From assembly GCA_934654835.1 (NCBI GenBank), contig CAKUGY010000003.1, forward strand, positions 144,405-208,404: a DNA stretch of 64,000 nucleotides. The letters run 5' to 3'. The position numbers and the translations under genes are program-made. Positions 27,303 to 35,278 of this stretch are shown piece after piece; the stretch's first letter is position 1; each line of letters starts with the position of its first letter. The notes beneath the pieces were generated by a model that was not told the DNA's origin, ran no database searches, and worked only from the letters and a program-made list of their open reading frames with translations. This DNA comes from an uncultured Collinsella sp. (GTDB lineage: Bacteria; Actinomycetota; Coriobacteriia; Coriobacteriales; Coriobacteriaceae).

Positions 27303-27785
27303 TTAGTGTAGTAGCTCGGCAAGGTTGCGCTTAAAGCGGGCTCGGTCCTCGCTGGTGAAGGCTGCCGGTCCGCGGGTGCGTCCTCCGGCGCGGCGCACTT
27401 TCTTTTCCTCGTGGCGGATAAACAGCTGCATGTCGATGGTCGCCTTGTCGTAGACGCGCCCGCGTACGCCGATGGCAGCGGCATCGCGTCCGAGCACCAT
27501 ACTCGCCAGGCCAATATCCTGCGTCACGACCACGTCGCCCGCCTGCAGGCGCTCGACAATGGCAAAGTCGGCGCTATCGGCGCCCACGCTCACGTCAAGC
27601 GTCGAGACCCAAAAGCCCCGACGCGCGTGCTCGGCGTCGCGCGGATCGTCGCGACGAATGTGACGTTCCAGGTTCTGCGTGCTGTTGCCGGCGATAACAA
27701 CGGCGACGCCCGCCCGTCGCGCGCAGTCGATCGACTCGCGCGTGACCGGGCAGGCGTCAGCATCAATAAAAAGCGTTCGCGGCAT
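27303..27785 (-). CDS. YaiI/YqxD family protein (UPF0178, DUF188)
   Basis: A 160-residue PIN-like fold protein. The N-terminus TLFIDADACPV matches the family's first acidic strand, GDVVVTQDIGLAS near residue 85 the second, and RGRVYDKATID near 110 the third, so the acidic PIN-type cluster is complete. The biochemical role is not established for the family. It starts directly after the stop of the DUF308 gene with no gap, so the pair is translationally coupled. Confidence 0.9.
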   Translation of the reverse strand: MPRTLFIDADACPVTRESIDCARRAGVAVVIAGNSTQNLERHIRRDDPRDAEHARRGFWVSTLDVSVGADSADFAIVERLQAGDVVVTQDIGLASMVLGRDAAAIGVRGRVYDKATIDMQLFIRHEEKKVRRAGGRTRGPAAFTSEDRARFKRNLAELLH

Positions 27786-28388
27786 CTAGCGCACCAGTTT
27801 GCCAAATTGAATGGCGCGAACAATCAGCGTCACGCCAAACACCAACAGCGCAGCGCCGCTAAAGATGACGAGCATTTTGGCCGACCACAGCGGATAGATA
27901 AACACGAACATGCCCGCGATGATGGAGAGCGCACCGCTCAGGATGGCGAGGGCTCGGTTGGACGAAAGCTCGGACTCCAGAATCGACATGACACCCTCGA
28001 CGATCCAGCCAAAGCCGGCAACGACCACCACGAGCGTGGTGAGGGTCGCGGTCGAGAAGGCCTGGTTGCGCAGGATTATCACACCGCCCAGGATGATAAG
28101 CAGGTTGGAGATGATGCTCGTCACGCGCCAGCCGGTAGGTAGCAGCGGCTCGAAAATAGCGGTAAACAGCCTGATCGCAGCCGTGATCACAAAGTAGAAG
28201 CCCAAGACGGTCGTTAGGAAGACGAGGGACTTGGCGGGTGCAAAAAGCAGTGCGATGCCGGCGAGGAGCGCGATGACACCGGTGATGGCGTAGATCCAGC
28301 GCACGGCCTTGACGGCCTTGCCCGCCATGCTTTTCTCGTCAAATCCAAACGCGCTCGATTGCTTGTCATCGTTCTTAAAGATGCCCAT
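27786..28388 (-). CDS. DUF308/HdeD-like membrane protein
   Basis: A 200-residue membrane protein with six hydrophobic helices in three pairs, the DUF308 layout: WIYAITGVIALLAGIALL (about 30-47), LVFLTTVLGFYFVITAAI, then two more pairs up to SGAALLVFGVTLIVRAIQ. E. coli HdeD is an acid-resistance member; function elsewhere is unknown. A roughly 25-residue charged cytoplasmic N-terminus precedes helix 1. ATG 28388 is preceded by GAAAGGAGA. First gene of a two-gene operon with the YaiI-like gene. Confidence 0.88.
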   Translation of the reverse strand: MGIFKNDDKQSSAFGFDEKSMAGKAVKAVRWIYAITGVIALLAGIALLFAPAKSLVFLTTVLGFYFVITAAIRLFTAIFEPLLPTGWRVTSIISNLLIILGGVIILRNQAFSTATLTTLVVVVAGFGWIVEGVMSILESELSSNRALAILSGALSIIAGMFVFIYPLWSAKMLVIFSGAALLVFGVTLIVRAIQFGKLVR

Positions 28389-28575
28389 GAGGTCTCCTTT
28401 CCGTGCGGCGTAAGCCGTAACTCGTGCAACCAGTATCGCCCAAGGACGCCGTCGTGTGAGGCGGGAAGGGTGAATTGGCGCCTCACCTTCCCGAATTGTT
28501 ACCTTTGTTCCCGCTTTGGTGGGGATTATTCAACAGGTGTAGAACATTGCAGCTCTGTTCGTTATTGCCTACGTT

Positions 28576-28594
28576 TTAGGTTAGATTTTCCTAA
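28576..28594 (+). promoter_or_regulatory. Candidate DtxR/IdeR-type iron box before the nitroreductase gene
   Basis: TTAGGTTAGATTTTCCTAA matches the remembered DtxR consensus at 15 of 19 positions, with intact TTAGG / CCTAA ends, and lies 30 bp before the ATG. The 235-bp gap (28389-28623) holds nothing else recognised. Confidence 0.45.
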
Positions 28595-28623
28595 GAACAA
28601 TTGCCTTATTTTGGGGGGTCCCT

Positions 28624-29295
28624 ATGAACGAATCTGTTCCTGCGGCACCGTCGAGCGTGGAGTCGATGGCAAGGCAGGGTTGCGAAAAGCTTGGTCTGGA
28701 CACGTTTGACGCGCTGGTCCGTCGCGCCCGCACGTGCCGTCGCTTTGACGAGTCCATGCGCGTGCCGCGCGAGTTTTTGCTCGAGCTGGCGGAGCTGGCA
28801 CACCTGGCTCCGTGTGGTGCCAATGCTCAGCGCCTGCGCTTTCATGCGGTGAGCGGTGCCGAGGACTGCGCGCGCGTGTTTGACGAGCTCGCGTGGGCCG
28901 GCGCGCTCAAGGATTGGCCAGGCCCCGATGAGGGCGAGCGCCCGACCGGCTACATCGCAATTCTTGCCGAGCGCGCCGTTCCGGGCAAGCCGGCCGCGCC
29001 CATCACCGAGGTCGACACCGGCATTGCCGCGCAGACGATGATGCTCGCCGCCCGCAGCGCCACGCCCGAGGTGGCGGCCTGCATGTTCAAGGCCTTTACA
29101 CCCCGCGCAATCGACGCCATGGGGCTCGATAACGACAAATACGAGCTCAAGCTGATTATGGCCTTTGGCGTGCCGGCCGAGACGCAGATTATCGACGCGA
29201 TCGATTCCAACCCCGACGGCTCCATCAATTATTGGCGCGACGAGGCGCAGGTACATCACGTGCCCAAGCGCCCGCTTGCCGACGTGCTGGTGTAG
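28624..29295 (+). CDS. Nitroreductase-family protein
   Basis: A 223-residue flavin nitroreductase fold protein. FDALVRRARTCRRFDE near residues 27-42 is the typical FMN phosphate-binding N-terminal block, APCGANAQRLRFHAV near 62-76 the second, and DTGIAAQTMMLAARS near 134-148 the third; KLIMAFGVPAE near 176 is the C-terminal strand. Substrate unknown. The family uses NAD(P)H and FMN to reduce nitro or quinone compounds. ATG 28624 follows TTGGGGGGTCC. A DtxR-like box upstream suggests iron control. Confidence 0.85.
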   Translation: MNESVPAAPSSVESMARQGCEKLGLDTFDALVRRARTCRRFDESMRVPREFLLELAELAHLAPCGANAQRLRFHAVSGAEDCARVFDELAWAGALKDWPGPDEGERPTGYIAILAERAVPGKPAAPITEVDTGIAAQTMMLAARSATPEVAACMFKAFTPRAIDAMGLDNDKYELKLIMAFGVPAETQIIDAIDSNPDGSINYWRDEAQVHHVPKRPLADVLV

Positions 29296-29304
29296 TTGCG
29301 CGGC

Positions 29305-29341
29305 AAAACCACCACAAAGGTGCCTGTCCCCTTTGTGGTGG
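29305..29341. repeat. Palindromic repeat family C, copy 2
   Basis: Same arms as 16436-16476, but the loop reads TGCCTGTCC, the complement of copy 1's GGACAGGCA, so the unit is inserted in the opposite orientation. It sits 17 bp before the phosphatase start. Confidence 0.9.
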
Positions 29342-29357
29342 CGCGAGGGGAGGGCGT

Positions 29358-29900
29358 GTGGCCGATCTATATTTGGTGCGGCATGGGCAGACCGAGCTCA
29401 ATGTGCAGAACATTTTGCAGGGCTGGCATGATTCGCCGCTCACAGCACGTGGGCGCGAGCAAGCGCTGGCGACGGGTGCGGCGTTCGAGGACCGCGGTGT
29501 TGCCTTTGACCATGTGTATTCGTCTCCGTTGGGGCGGGCGCGGTGCACGGCCGAGCTTATCGTTGGCGAGGGTCAGCCTGTTGAGTTGGTCGACGACTTG
29601 CGCGAGTGGCATTTGGGCTCGCTGGAGGGTACATCAAACCGCGAGATGCCCGCTCAGCCTTGGGGTGATTATCCGGTTGCCTTTGGCGGTGAATCGGAAG
29701 GTGAGCTTCGCGAGCGCATGGTTGCGGCACTGTCCCGCATTATGGCGAGGCCGCAACATAACTGCGTATTGGCGGTCTCCCACGGCTCTTCCTGCCAGGA
29801 GTTTCTTGGGCATGTGACAGGCGGGGGAGAGCAACCCGACAACGGCGCCGTGCTTCATTTTGACTATTGCGACGGGGCGTTTTCGCTCTTGAGTTGGTAA
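29358..29900 (+). CDS. Histidine phosphatase family protein, first of a tandem pair
   Basis: A 180-residue phosphoglycerate-mutase-like phosphatase. The catalytic RHG is at LYLVRHGQTELN (residues 4-15), the second arginine/glutamate set at SSPLGRARCTAEL and LREWHLGSLEG, and the second catalytic histidine in VLAVSHGSS near 142. The start is GTG 29358 after GGGGAGGG; the longer frame runs through a family C palindrome and is rejected. A paralogue with the same layout follows 18 bp later. Small-molecule phosphatase activity is likely; the substrate is unknown. Confidence 0.88.
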   Translation: MADLYLVRHGQTELNVQNILQGWHDSPLTARGREQALATGAAFEDRGVAFDHVYSSPLGRARCTAELIVGEGQPVELVDDLREWHLGSLEGTSNREMPAQPWGDYPVAFGGESEGELRERMVAALSRIMARPQHNCVLAVSHGSSCQEFLGHVTGGGEQPDNGAVLHFDYCDGAFSLLSW

Positions 29901-29918
29901 CAAACGAAAGGACCCCCT

Positions 29919-30554
29919 ATGAATAAAGACCTGTATCTGGTCCGTCATGGGCAGACGATATTTAATCTCAAGCGCATCATTCAGGGCTGGAGTGACTCGC
30001 CACTCACACAGCTGGGATACGACCAGGCGGCGCGTGCCGGCATGTTTTTGCGTGCGCGCGGTATCGAGCCCGATCATGCCTACGCCTCCACGCTGCATCG
30101 CACCGAACAGACCATCGCCAACTTGTGGCCGGGCCTGGCGTATGAGCGTCTGGACGGCCTGCGTGAGTGGTTCTTTGGCGACTTTGAGGCCGAGCGCGTA
30201 ATGCTCATGCCCGAGCGTCCGTGGCACGACTTCTATTGTCAGTTTGGCGGCGAGGGCCAGATGCAGGTTCGCGAGCGCATGGTCGCCACGTTGACCGAGC
30301 TTATGCAGCGTCCGGACCATACGTGCGTGCTCGCGGTAAGCCATGGCTCGGCTATCAAGGAGTTTATGGATCACGTGAAGGGCGCGGCGGCAGACGAGCG
30401 CGACCGCGTGCCGGGCAACTGCTCCGTGTTGCACTTTACGTTTGACGATGCGACCAGCACGTTTGAACTGATTGAGATCTTTACACAAGAGGATTACGCG
30501 CGCGAGCTGGGGCTGGAGCCGCTCGTGGCGGCAGCCGGTCCGCAGCGCGGGTAG
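29919..30554 (+). CDS. Histidine phosphatase family protein, second of a tandem pair
   Basis: A 211-residue paralogue of the preceding gene, sharing DLYLVRHGQT, QGW-DSPLT, LREW-FG and VLAVSHGS at the same relative positions. It differs by a Trp/Phe-rich segment (PWHDFYCQFGGEGQ) before the second half and a C-terminal extension of about 25 residues. GAAAGGA precedes the ATG. The two probably arose by tandem duplication and are cotranscribed. The next gene is convergent and only 2 bp away. Confidence 0.88.
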   Translation: MNKDLYLVRHGQTIFNLKRIIQGWSDSPLTQLGYDQAARAGMFLRARGIEPDHAYASTLHRTEQTIANLWPGLAYERLDGLREWFFGDFEAERVMLMPERPWHDFYCQFGGEGQMQVRERMVATLTELMQRPDHTCVLAVSHGSAIKEFMDHVKGAAADERDRVPGNCSVLHFTFDDATSTFELIEIFTQEDYARELGLEPLVAAAGPQRG

Positions 30555-30556
30555 CG

Positions 30557-31231
30557 TTAGAACCGCGCGATCTGGTGGGTGAGCAGGCCCGTCGGGACCT
30601 GCGGTGCAGCGCCGCTGACCTGAGCGGCGGGGAAGAGCGCGGCCACGGTAAAGTTGAACGGCTCTTTGCCTGTATAGGTGCCGGCGGCACGAGCCTCATC
30701 GGTTAGAAGCTGCGACGCCCCGGTCAGAGCGGCGGCGTAGGCCGGGTCGTCGGTCAGCGTCGGCTTCGGTGCCTGATCGAGCATGGCGCGGATGGCCCCG
30801 ACGGCGTCCTCGCGCTTGACCTCCCACACGCGGTGCGTGATGCCCGCGGGATCGGTGACGGCGTAGAGCGACGCGCCCTCTTTGGCGGCTCCCAGGATGA
30901 TATCCATGACGGGCGAGGCCTCGTAGGCGAGCGACACGGGACGAGGCTGAACTTTGAGCTCGGCGATCGCACGCGCAGCGTCGTAGCTGGCTTCGCCCTC
31001 GCCGCCCGCAAGCACGCCAATCGGGCAAATCGCCACGACGCCCGTCACGCGCCCCGGCTCTCCCGAGCATTCGTACACGTAATACGCCGCACCCGGATCT
31101 TTGAGCATCAGGCCATCGGCAATGGCGCCGCGCAAGGCATCGTTGCCGCTCAGGATGCCACCCATCTGCGGCAGCGCCTCGAGCACGCGGTCCTGAGCCG
31201 GGCGGATGCAGGGAAACGGAAGAGCTTTCAT
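30557..31231 (-). CDS. DUF1015-like protein, short form
   Basis: A 224-residue protein whose N-terminus (FPCIRPAQDRVLEAL) and middle block (YYVYECSGEPGRVTGVVAICP, then SYDAARAIAELKVQPRPVSL) resemble the first half of DUF1015 proteins, which are usually about 400 residues and lie near serine or 2-hydroxyacid metabolism genes. The second half here is short. No catalytic motif is recognised. It ends 2 bp from the convergent phosphatase gene. The family link is by eye and moderate. Confidence 0.55.
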   Translation of the reverse strand: MKALPFPCIRPAQDRVLEALPQMGGILSGNDALRGAIADGLMLKDPGAAYYVYECSGEPGRVTGVVAICPIGVLAGGEGEASYDAARAIAELKVQPRPVSLAYEASPVMDIILGAAKEGASLYAVTDPAGITHRVWEVKREDAVGAIRAMLDQAPKPTLTDDPAYAAALTGASQLLTDEARAAGTYTGKEPFNFTVAALFPAAQVSGAAPQVPTGLLTHQIARF

Positions 31232-31270
31232 GGACGGTCCTAACGTGTGAGTCTGTTTGTTCGCGGCATA

Positions 31271-32491
31271 TTATGCCCCAACTTGGCCGTTCGCGTCCCA
31301 GAGCACGTTATCGGCGAGCGTGATCAGCACCTGCTGGCAACGGACTATATCAGCGTGGGGCACGTACTCGTTGGGCTTGTGCGCGAGCGCGAGCGACCCA
31401 GGGCCGTAGCTCATGCAGTTGCGGTTGCCCGTCTTGCCTGCGATGACGGCGGTGTCGGTGTAGCCGGTAAAGAAGCCGACGGCCGTGTCCGCGCCCGTCA
31501 CGTTGTCTGCCGCATGCTTGAGCGTTGCCAGAAGGGGAGAGCCCGGGTCGCGCTCGATGGCGGGGCGGTCGCCCGTCACGGTATAACTGCCATGGCAACC
31601 TGGAACCGCCGCCTCCGCTGCGGCAATGGCCTGCTCCACCATGCGAGTCGCGGCAGCCGTGTCGGTCGGCGGCGTTAGACGCATGTCGACCCAGACCTTG
31701 GCGTGGTCGGGCACCACGTAGGGGCGATAGCCACCCTCGATCTGGCCAAACGTGATAGTCGAAGGCCCCAGCTCATCATGCACCGGCAGCTCCGCAAACG
31801 CGTGACGAAGCGAGCACACGACCTCGGCCATGGCGGCAACGGCATCCGCGCCCTTCCATGGCTGGCTTGCGTGCGCCGTCACGCCGGTCATCTCGATCTC
31901 GAACCACGTGCGCCCCTTGTGCGCCACCTGAATCTGCCCGTCGGTGGGCTCGGTATCCAGCACCCATTCGCGCGAGCCGACCCAGCCGGCATCGATGGCG
32001 GCCTCGGAGCCGCGCATAAAGTCCTCCTCGTCGACCGAGCAAATGAGCGAAAAACCGCGTCGAGGCCGCACGCCGCACGCCGCCACGCGCTCGAGCGTAT
32101 GGATTAGCGCTGCAATGGCGCAGGCCAGGCCGCCCTTCATGTCGCAGGCGCCGCGGCCATAGAGTTTGTCGTCGCGCACGGTCGCCCCGAGCGGCGGGAT
32201 GTCCGCATCCCACCCGTCACCCAAGGTGACGGTATCCATGTGACAGATGAAGACGAGTCGCGGCTCGTCGCTCAAGCCAGGCACGGTGACCATAAGATTG
32301 CGGCGACCGGGGAGCACCTCGAGCTCCTCGATTCTCACCGCATCCAGCGCCGGCCGATCGAGTCCCGCGACCTGCGACTCGATCAGCCCCTTGATATGCC
32401 GCTCAATCTCGTCCTCATACGCACCGGGATCCGAGCTATCGATCCGTACAAGCTCCTGCGCAAGCCGCCAGGCAAAGTCCTCATCAACCAT
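31271..32491 (-). CDS. M20 family peptidase, ArgE/DapE-like
   Basis: A 406-residue zinc metallohydrolase. Ligand blocks are FICHMDTVTLGDGW near residue 79, YGRGACDMKGGLAC near 113 with the bridging aspartate, and ICSVDEEDFMRGS near 148 with the catalytic glutamate; the lid domain has VTAHASQPWKGADA near 205, and the last ligand histidine lies near the C-terminus (EYVPHADI). The ArgE/DapE/ACY1 group deacylates amino acids or cleaves dipeptides; a specific substrate cannot be assigned. ATG 32491 follows GAGGTTGC; the TTG at 32521 has no site. Confidence 0.88.
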   Translation of the reverse strand: MVDEDFAWRLAQELVRIDSSDPGAYEDEIERHIKGLIESQVAGLDRPALDAVRIEELEVLPGRRNLMVTVPGLSDEPRLVFICHMDTVTLGDGWDADIPPLGATVRDDKLYGRGACDMKGGLACAIAALIHTLERVAACGVRPRRGFSLICSVDEEDFMRGSEAAIDAGWVGSREWVLDTEPTDGQIQVAHKGRTWFEIEMTGVTAHASQPWKGADAVAAMAEVVCSLRHAFAELPVHDELGPSTITFGQIEGGYRPYVVPDHAKVWVDMRLTPPTDTAAATRMVEQAIAAAEAAVPGCHGSYTVTGDRPAIERDPGSPLLATLKHAADNVTGADTAVGFFTGYTDTAVIAGKTGNRNCMSYGPGSLALAHKPNEYVPHADIVRCQQVLITLADNVLWDANGQVGA

Positions 32492-32645
32492 ATGCAACCT
32501 CACAATCAGTTTGCTTTTCAAACCGATTGTAAGCCTCCTGAGAGATCCGCGACGTGCGCGTAGCGGTATTTACCGTTCACAGGGCGAGCCAGCGCGTTTG
32601 CCGTCCGAGCGGGTTCACAAATGACGCAGTGGGTAGGTACCCTTC

Positions 32646-33695
32646 ATGGACGACATGCTGTGCGACATATCTGCCTTTCGGTATCACCGGATACCTCCAC
32701 AGGTCTTGGCGATAATGCCGGACCTGCCCGATTCTGTGGACGATCCGCGCAGGGAACGCCTTTGCGAGCATCCACTCGTCACGCATTTCCTGGGCACCCC
32801 GCTACACGTGTTGGCACAGGGTGGCTGCGGTCGCAAGGGCAGTCGCATTGTCAGGCATGTTTGGAACGGGGAGAGGCTGTTTGGCTCCGTGCAGCAGACA
32901 GAGTTTGGCCTCGATGTTGCGTCTCCGCTCTTTACCCTGCTGACCCTGGCCCCCTCGGTCTCAAACGAGCGTTTGGTCATGTGCATGTATGAGATGTGCG
33001 GCTCCTTTGCCGTGTGCAAGATTGCGCCCCAGGTAAAGTCGGCACTTGTGCAGGCGTATGGGGATCAGTGGGGCGACGCGCGGTTGGGCTGGGAAAACGT
33101 AAAGGACGTCGCTGGGAATCCAACGGACTTATGGAAACGACCTCCCTTGATCGAGCTTTCTGAGCTTGCAGAGTACGTCGAAAAGATCCGAGGGCTTCGC
33201 GGCGCTAAATCGTTCACACGTGCCGCGAAATGCATTACGGGGGTGGCGGCATCGCCGCTCGAGATCCAGGCTTCGATGCTGTTTGGTCTTTCGAGGTTGC
33301 GCGGCGGCGAAGGGCTGCACCTTACCAATAACGTTGAGATTCGTATGACGCGCAGTGCCCGCCTGATTTCGGGGCTTGATAGGCGCTATGCCGATATCCT
33401 GCTGTCAAATAAGGACGGCAGCCGAGAGTGCCTGGTTGAATGTCAAGGTAAGGCCATTCACGGATCCATAGAATCCAAGATCTCGGACTCCGATCGAACG
33501 ACGGCTCTGCAAGCGATGGGATATCCCGTCGTTCTGTTGACCTATGGTCAGCTGGCCGACTCCGATGCCTTCCGCGTGGTGATGGAACTCATCATGTCCT
33601 ATCTCGATGCGCCGTTGAAGGACAAGACGCCGCGGCAGCAGGAGCTCGAACGGCGGCTTCGTGAGGAGATTTTCATCGATTGGGCGAGAATGTAG
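32646..33695 (+). CDS. Nuclease-like paralogue (PD-(D/E)XK-like C-terminus)
   Basis: A 349-residue protein related to 23248-24456. Shared blocks: H-W-GE...-F-L-A-L followed by LVMCMYEMCGSFAV (110-123), ASPLEIQASMLF (Glu206), and a C-terminal domain with Asp250 (YADILL), Glu265-Cys-Gln267-Gly-Lys269 (VECQGKAIHG), then SDSDRTTALQAMGYPVVLLTY. That acidic-x-(E)xQ...K layout with a following helix-strand is typical of PD-(D/E)XK nucleases of the DUF559 type. The N-terminus RIPPQVLAIMPDLPD has no SHATA motif. No partner methylase or toxin is adjacent. Function unknown; start at 32646 lacks a strong ribosome site. Confidence 0.6.
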   Translation: MDDMLCDISAFRYHRIPPQVLAIMPDLPDSVDDPRRERLCEHPLVTHFLGTPLHVLAQGGCGRKGSRIVRHVWNGERLFGSVQQTEFGLDVASPLFTLLTLAPSVSNERLVMCMYEMCGSFAVCKIAPQVKSALVQAYGDQWGDARLGWENVKDVAGNPTDLWKRPPLIELSELAEYVEKIRGLRGAKSFTRAAKCITGVAASPLEIQASMLFGLSRLRGGEGLHLTNNVEIRMTRSARLISGLDRRYADILLSNKDGSRECLVECQGKAIHGSIESKISDSDRTTALQAMGYPVVLLTYGQLADSDAFRVVMELIMSYLDAPLKDKTPRQQELERRLREEIFIDWARM

Positions 33696-33970
33696 CCCCG
33701 CGGGCGCAAAACGGTCGTGCAAGCTAGAGTTTTGGTCGCGAAAAGGCTTCCGTTTTGCCTTGGAGGGACTTAAAAAATGTTGCCCAGAACAAGTTGTTTC
33801 GGAAAATCGACAGTCAATTCGAATGTGGCATATAGAGATTGATTTTTACCTACTAAAATCCCTGATGAAGCTGTTTATCAATGCGGGTGTGCTTAGTGAC
33901 TTGGATTCCACTGTCGATTATCCGAAAAAACTTGTGTTGGGTAGCATTTTAAAGCCGCCTGGAAGCAACA
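33696..33970. other. AT-rich gap without gene
   Basis: About 275 bp of lower GC than the surroundings between the nuclease-like gene and the serA terminator. No supported ORF, RNA or repeat family unit was found. Confidence 0.5.
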
Positions 33971-34004
33971 AAATCGGCCCCCATTTCGTGAAAACGGGGG
34001 CCGA
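33971..34004 (-). terminator. Rho-independent terminator of serCA
   Basis: On the minus strand TCGGCCCCCG pairs with GGGGGCCGA and is followed by TTTT, 40 bp past the serA stop. Confidence 0.88.
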
Positions 34005-34043
34005 ATGGACTTTATGGCCCGACTGGCGGGCTTGGTGCCGGCG

Positions 34044-35207
34044 CTATTTGATCACGCGCACGCGATACATCGACGGAATCCGCTTGAGCGCCTCGATGGT
34101 GCTGCTGTCCAGGTGCTCGTCGGTGTCGAACATAGTGTAGGCGTTCTCGCCGGCGGACTCGTTGGTCATGCGCTGCACGTTGGCGTTGTCCTTGGCCAGG
34201 ATGGCCGTGATCTGACCGATCATGTTGGGCACGTTGGCGTGCAGGCAGGCGATGCGGCTTGCGGCGCGCGCCTTGCCCATGCTGCAGGCGGGGTAGTTGA
34301 CGCTGTGCGCTATGTTGCCGTTCTCCAGGTAATCCTTGAGCTCGCTAATGGCCATATCGGCGCAGTTGGCCTCGGCCTCGCCGGTGCCGGCGCCCGAGTG
34401 CGTGGTGATAAACGTGTTGGGCATCTTGACGGTTTTGGGCGTGGCAAAGTCGCAGCTAAACCAGCTCAGCTTGCCCTCGCGCAGGGCGGCGTCGACGGCG
34501 TCTTCGTCGATGATGGTCTCGCGCGCGTAGTTGATCAGCACGGCGTTGGGCGCCAGCAGGTCAATCTGCTCGGTACTGATCATGCCGATGGTGTCGGCCT
34601 TGCTGGGCACGTGCACGGTGAGGTAGTCGCAGCCGCGGCACAGGTCCTCGAGCGTGCCCACGCGCTGCACCTCGCGGCTCAGCACCCACGCATGCTCGAC
34701 GGAAATGAACGGATCGTAGCCGTAGACGTCCATACCCAGATCGACGCAGGCGTTGGCGACCTTGGAACCCACGTTGCCCAGGCCGATGACGCCGATGCGC
34801 TTGCCCTTGAGCTCGCGGCCCACAAAGGCCTTCTTGGCCTTCTCGGCATCGACCTGAATCTCGGGGTCGTCGGCGTTGTCGCGCACCCAGTTCATCGACT
34901 GCACCACGCCGCGGCTCGAGAGCACCAGCATGCCCAGGACGAGCTCCTTGACGGCGTTGCTGTTGGCGCCGGGGGAGTTAAAGACGACGACGCCCTTCTT
35001 GGCGTACTCCTCGACGGGGATGTTGTTGACGCCGGCGCCGCAGCGGGCGATGGCGCGGATGCCCTCGGGCAGCTCGTAGCCGTGCAGGTCGGTCGAGCGC
35101 ATCAGGATGGCGTCGGCCTCCTCGGCGGTGTTCACAAACTCGTAGCCCTCGCCAAACTCGACTTTGCCGTCTTTGGTGATGTCGTCGATGGTCTTGATCT
35201 TACGCAT
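34044..35207 (-). CDS. serA: D-3-phosphoglycerate dehydrogenase
   Basis: A 387-residue NAD-dependent enzyme that starts serine synthesis from 3-phosphoglycerate. The substrate domain has RCGAGVNNIP near residue 55, the Rossmann motif is VIGLGNVGSKVA near 145, and the catalytic Arg/Glu/His set is in NYARETIIDEDA near 225 and FITTHSGAGTGEA near 265. A C-terminal ACT domain (about 315-387, ANVPNMIGQITAILA) is expected to bind serine for feedback control. Same length class as other short-form SerA proteins. It follows serC by 71 bp on the same strand, with GGAG-rich upstream sequence, and ends at a clear terminator. Confidence 0.94.
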   Translation of the reverse strand: MRKIKTIDDITKDGKVEFGEGYEFVNTAEEADAILMRSTDLHGYELPEGIRAIARCGAGVNNIPVEEYAKKGVVVFNSPGANSNAVKELVLGMLVLSSRGVVQSMNWVRDNADDPEIQVDAEKAKKAFVGRELKGKRIGVIGLGNVGSKVANACVDLGMDVYGYDPFISVEHAWVLSREVQRVGTLEDLCRGCDYLTVHVPSKADTIGMISTEQIDLLAPNAVLINYARETIIDEDAVDAALREGKLSWFSCDFATPKTVKMPNTFITTHSGAGTGEAEANCADMAISELKDYLENGNIAHSVNYPACSMGKARAASRIACLHANVPNMIGQITAILAKDNANVQRMTNESAGENAYTMFDTDEHLDSSTIEALKRIPSMYRVRVIK

Positions 35208-35278
35208 GGAAAAACTCCTTAGCAGGTTTTGATGTAAACAGGTGGTCTGAGGTGGCTGGTCGGCCCGCGCGCTGCGGG

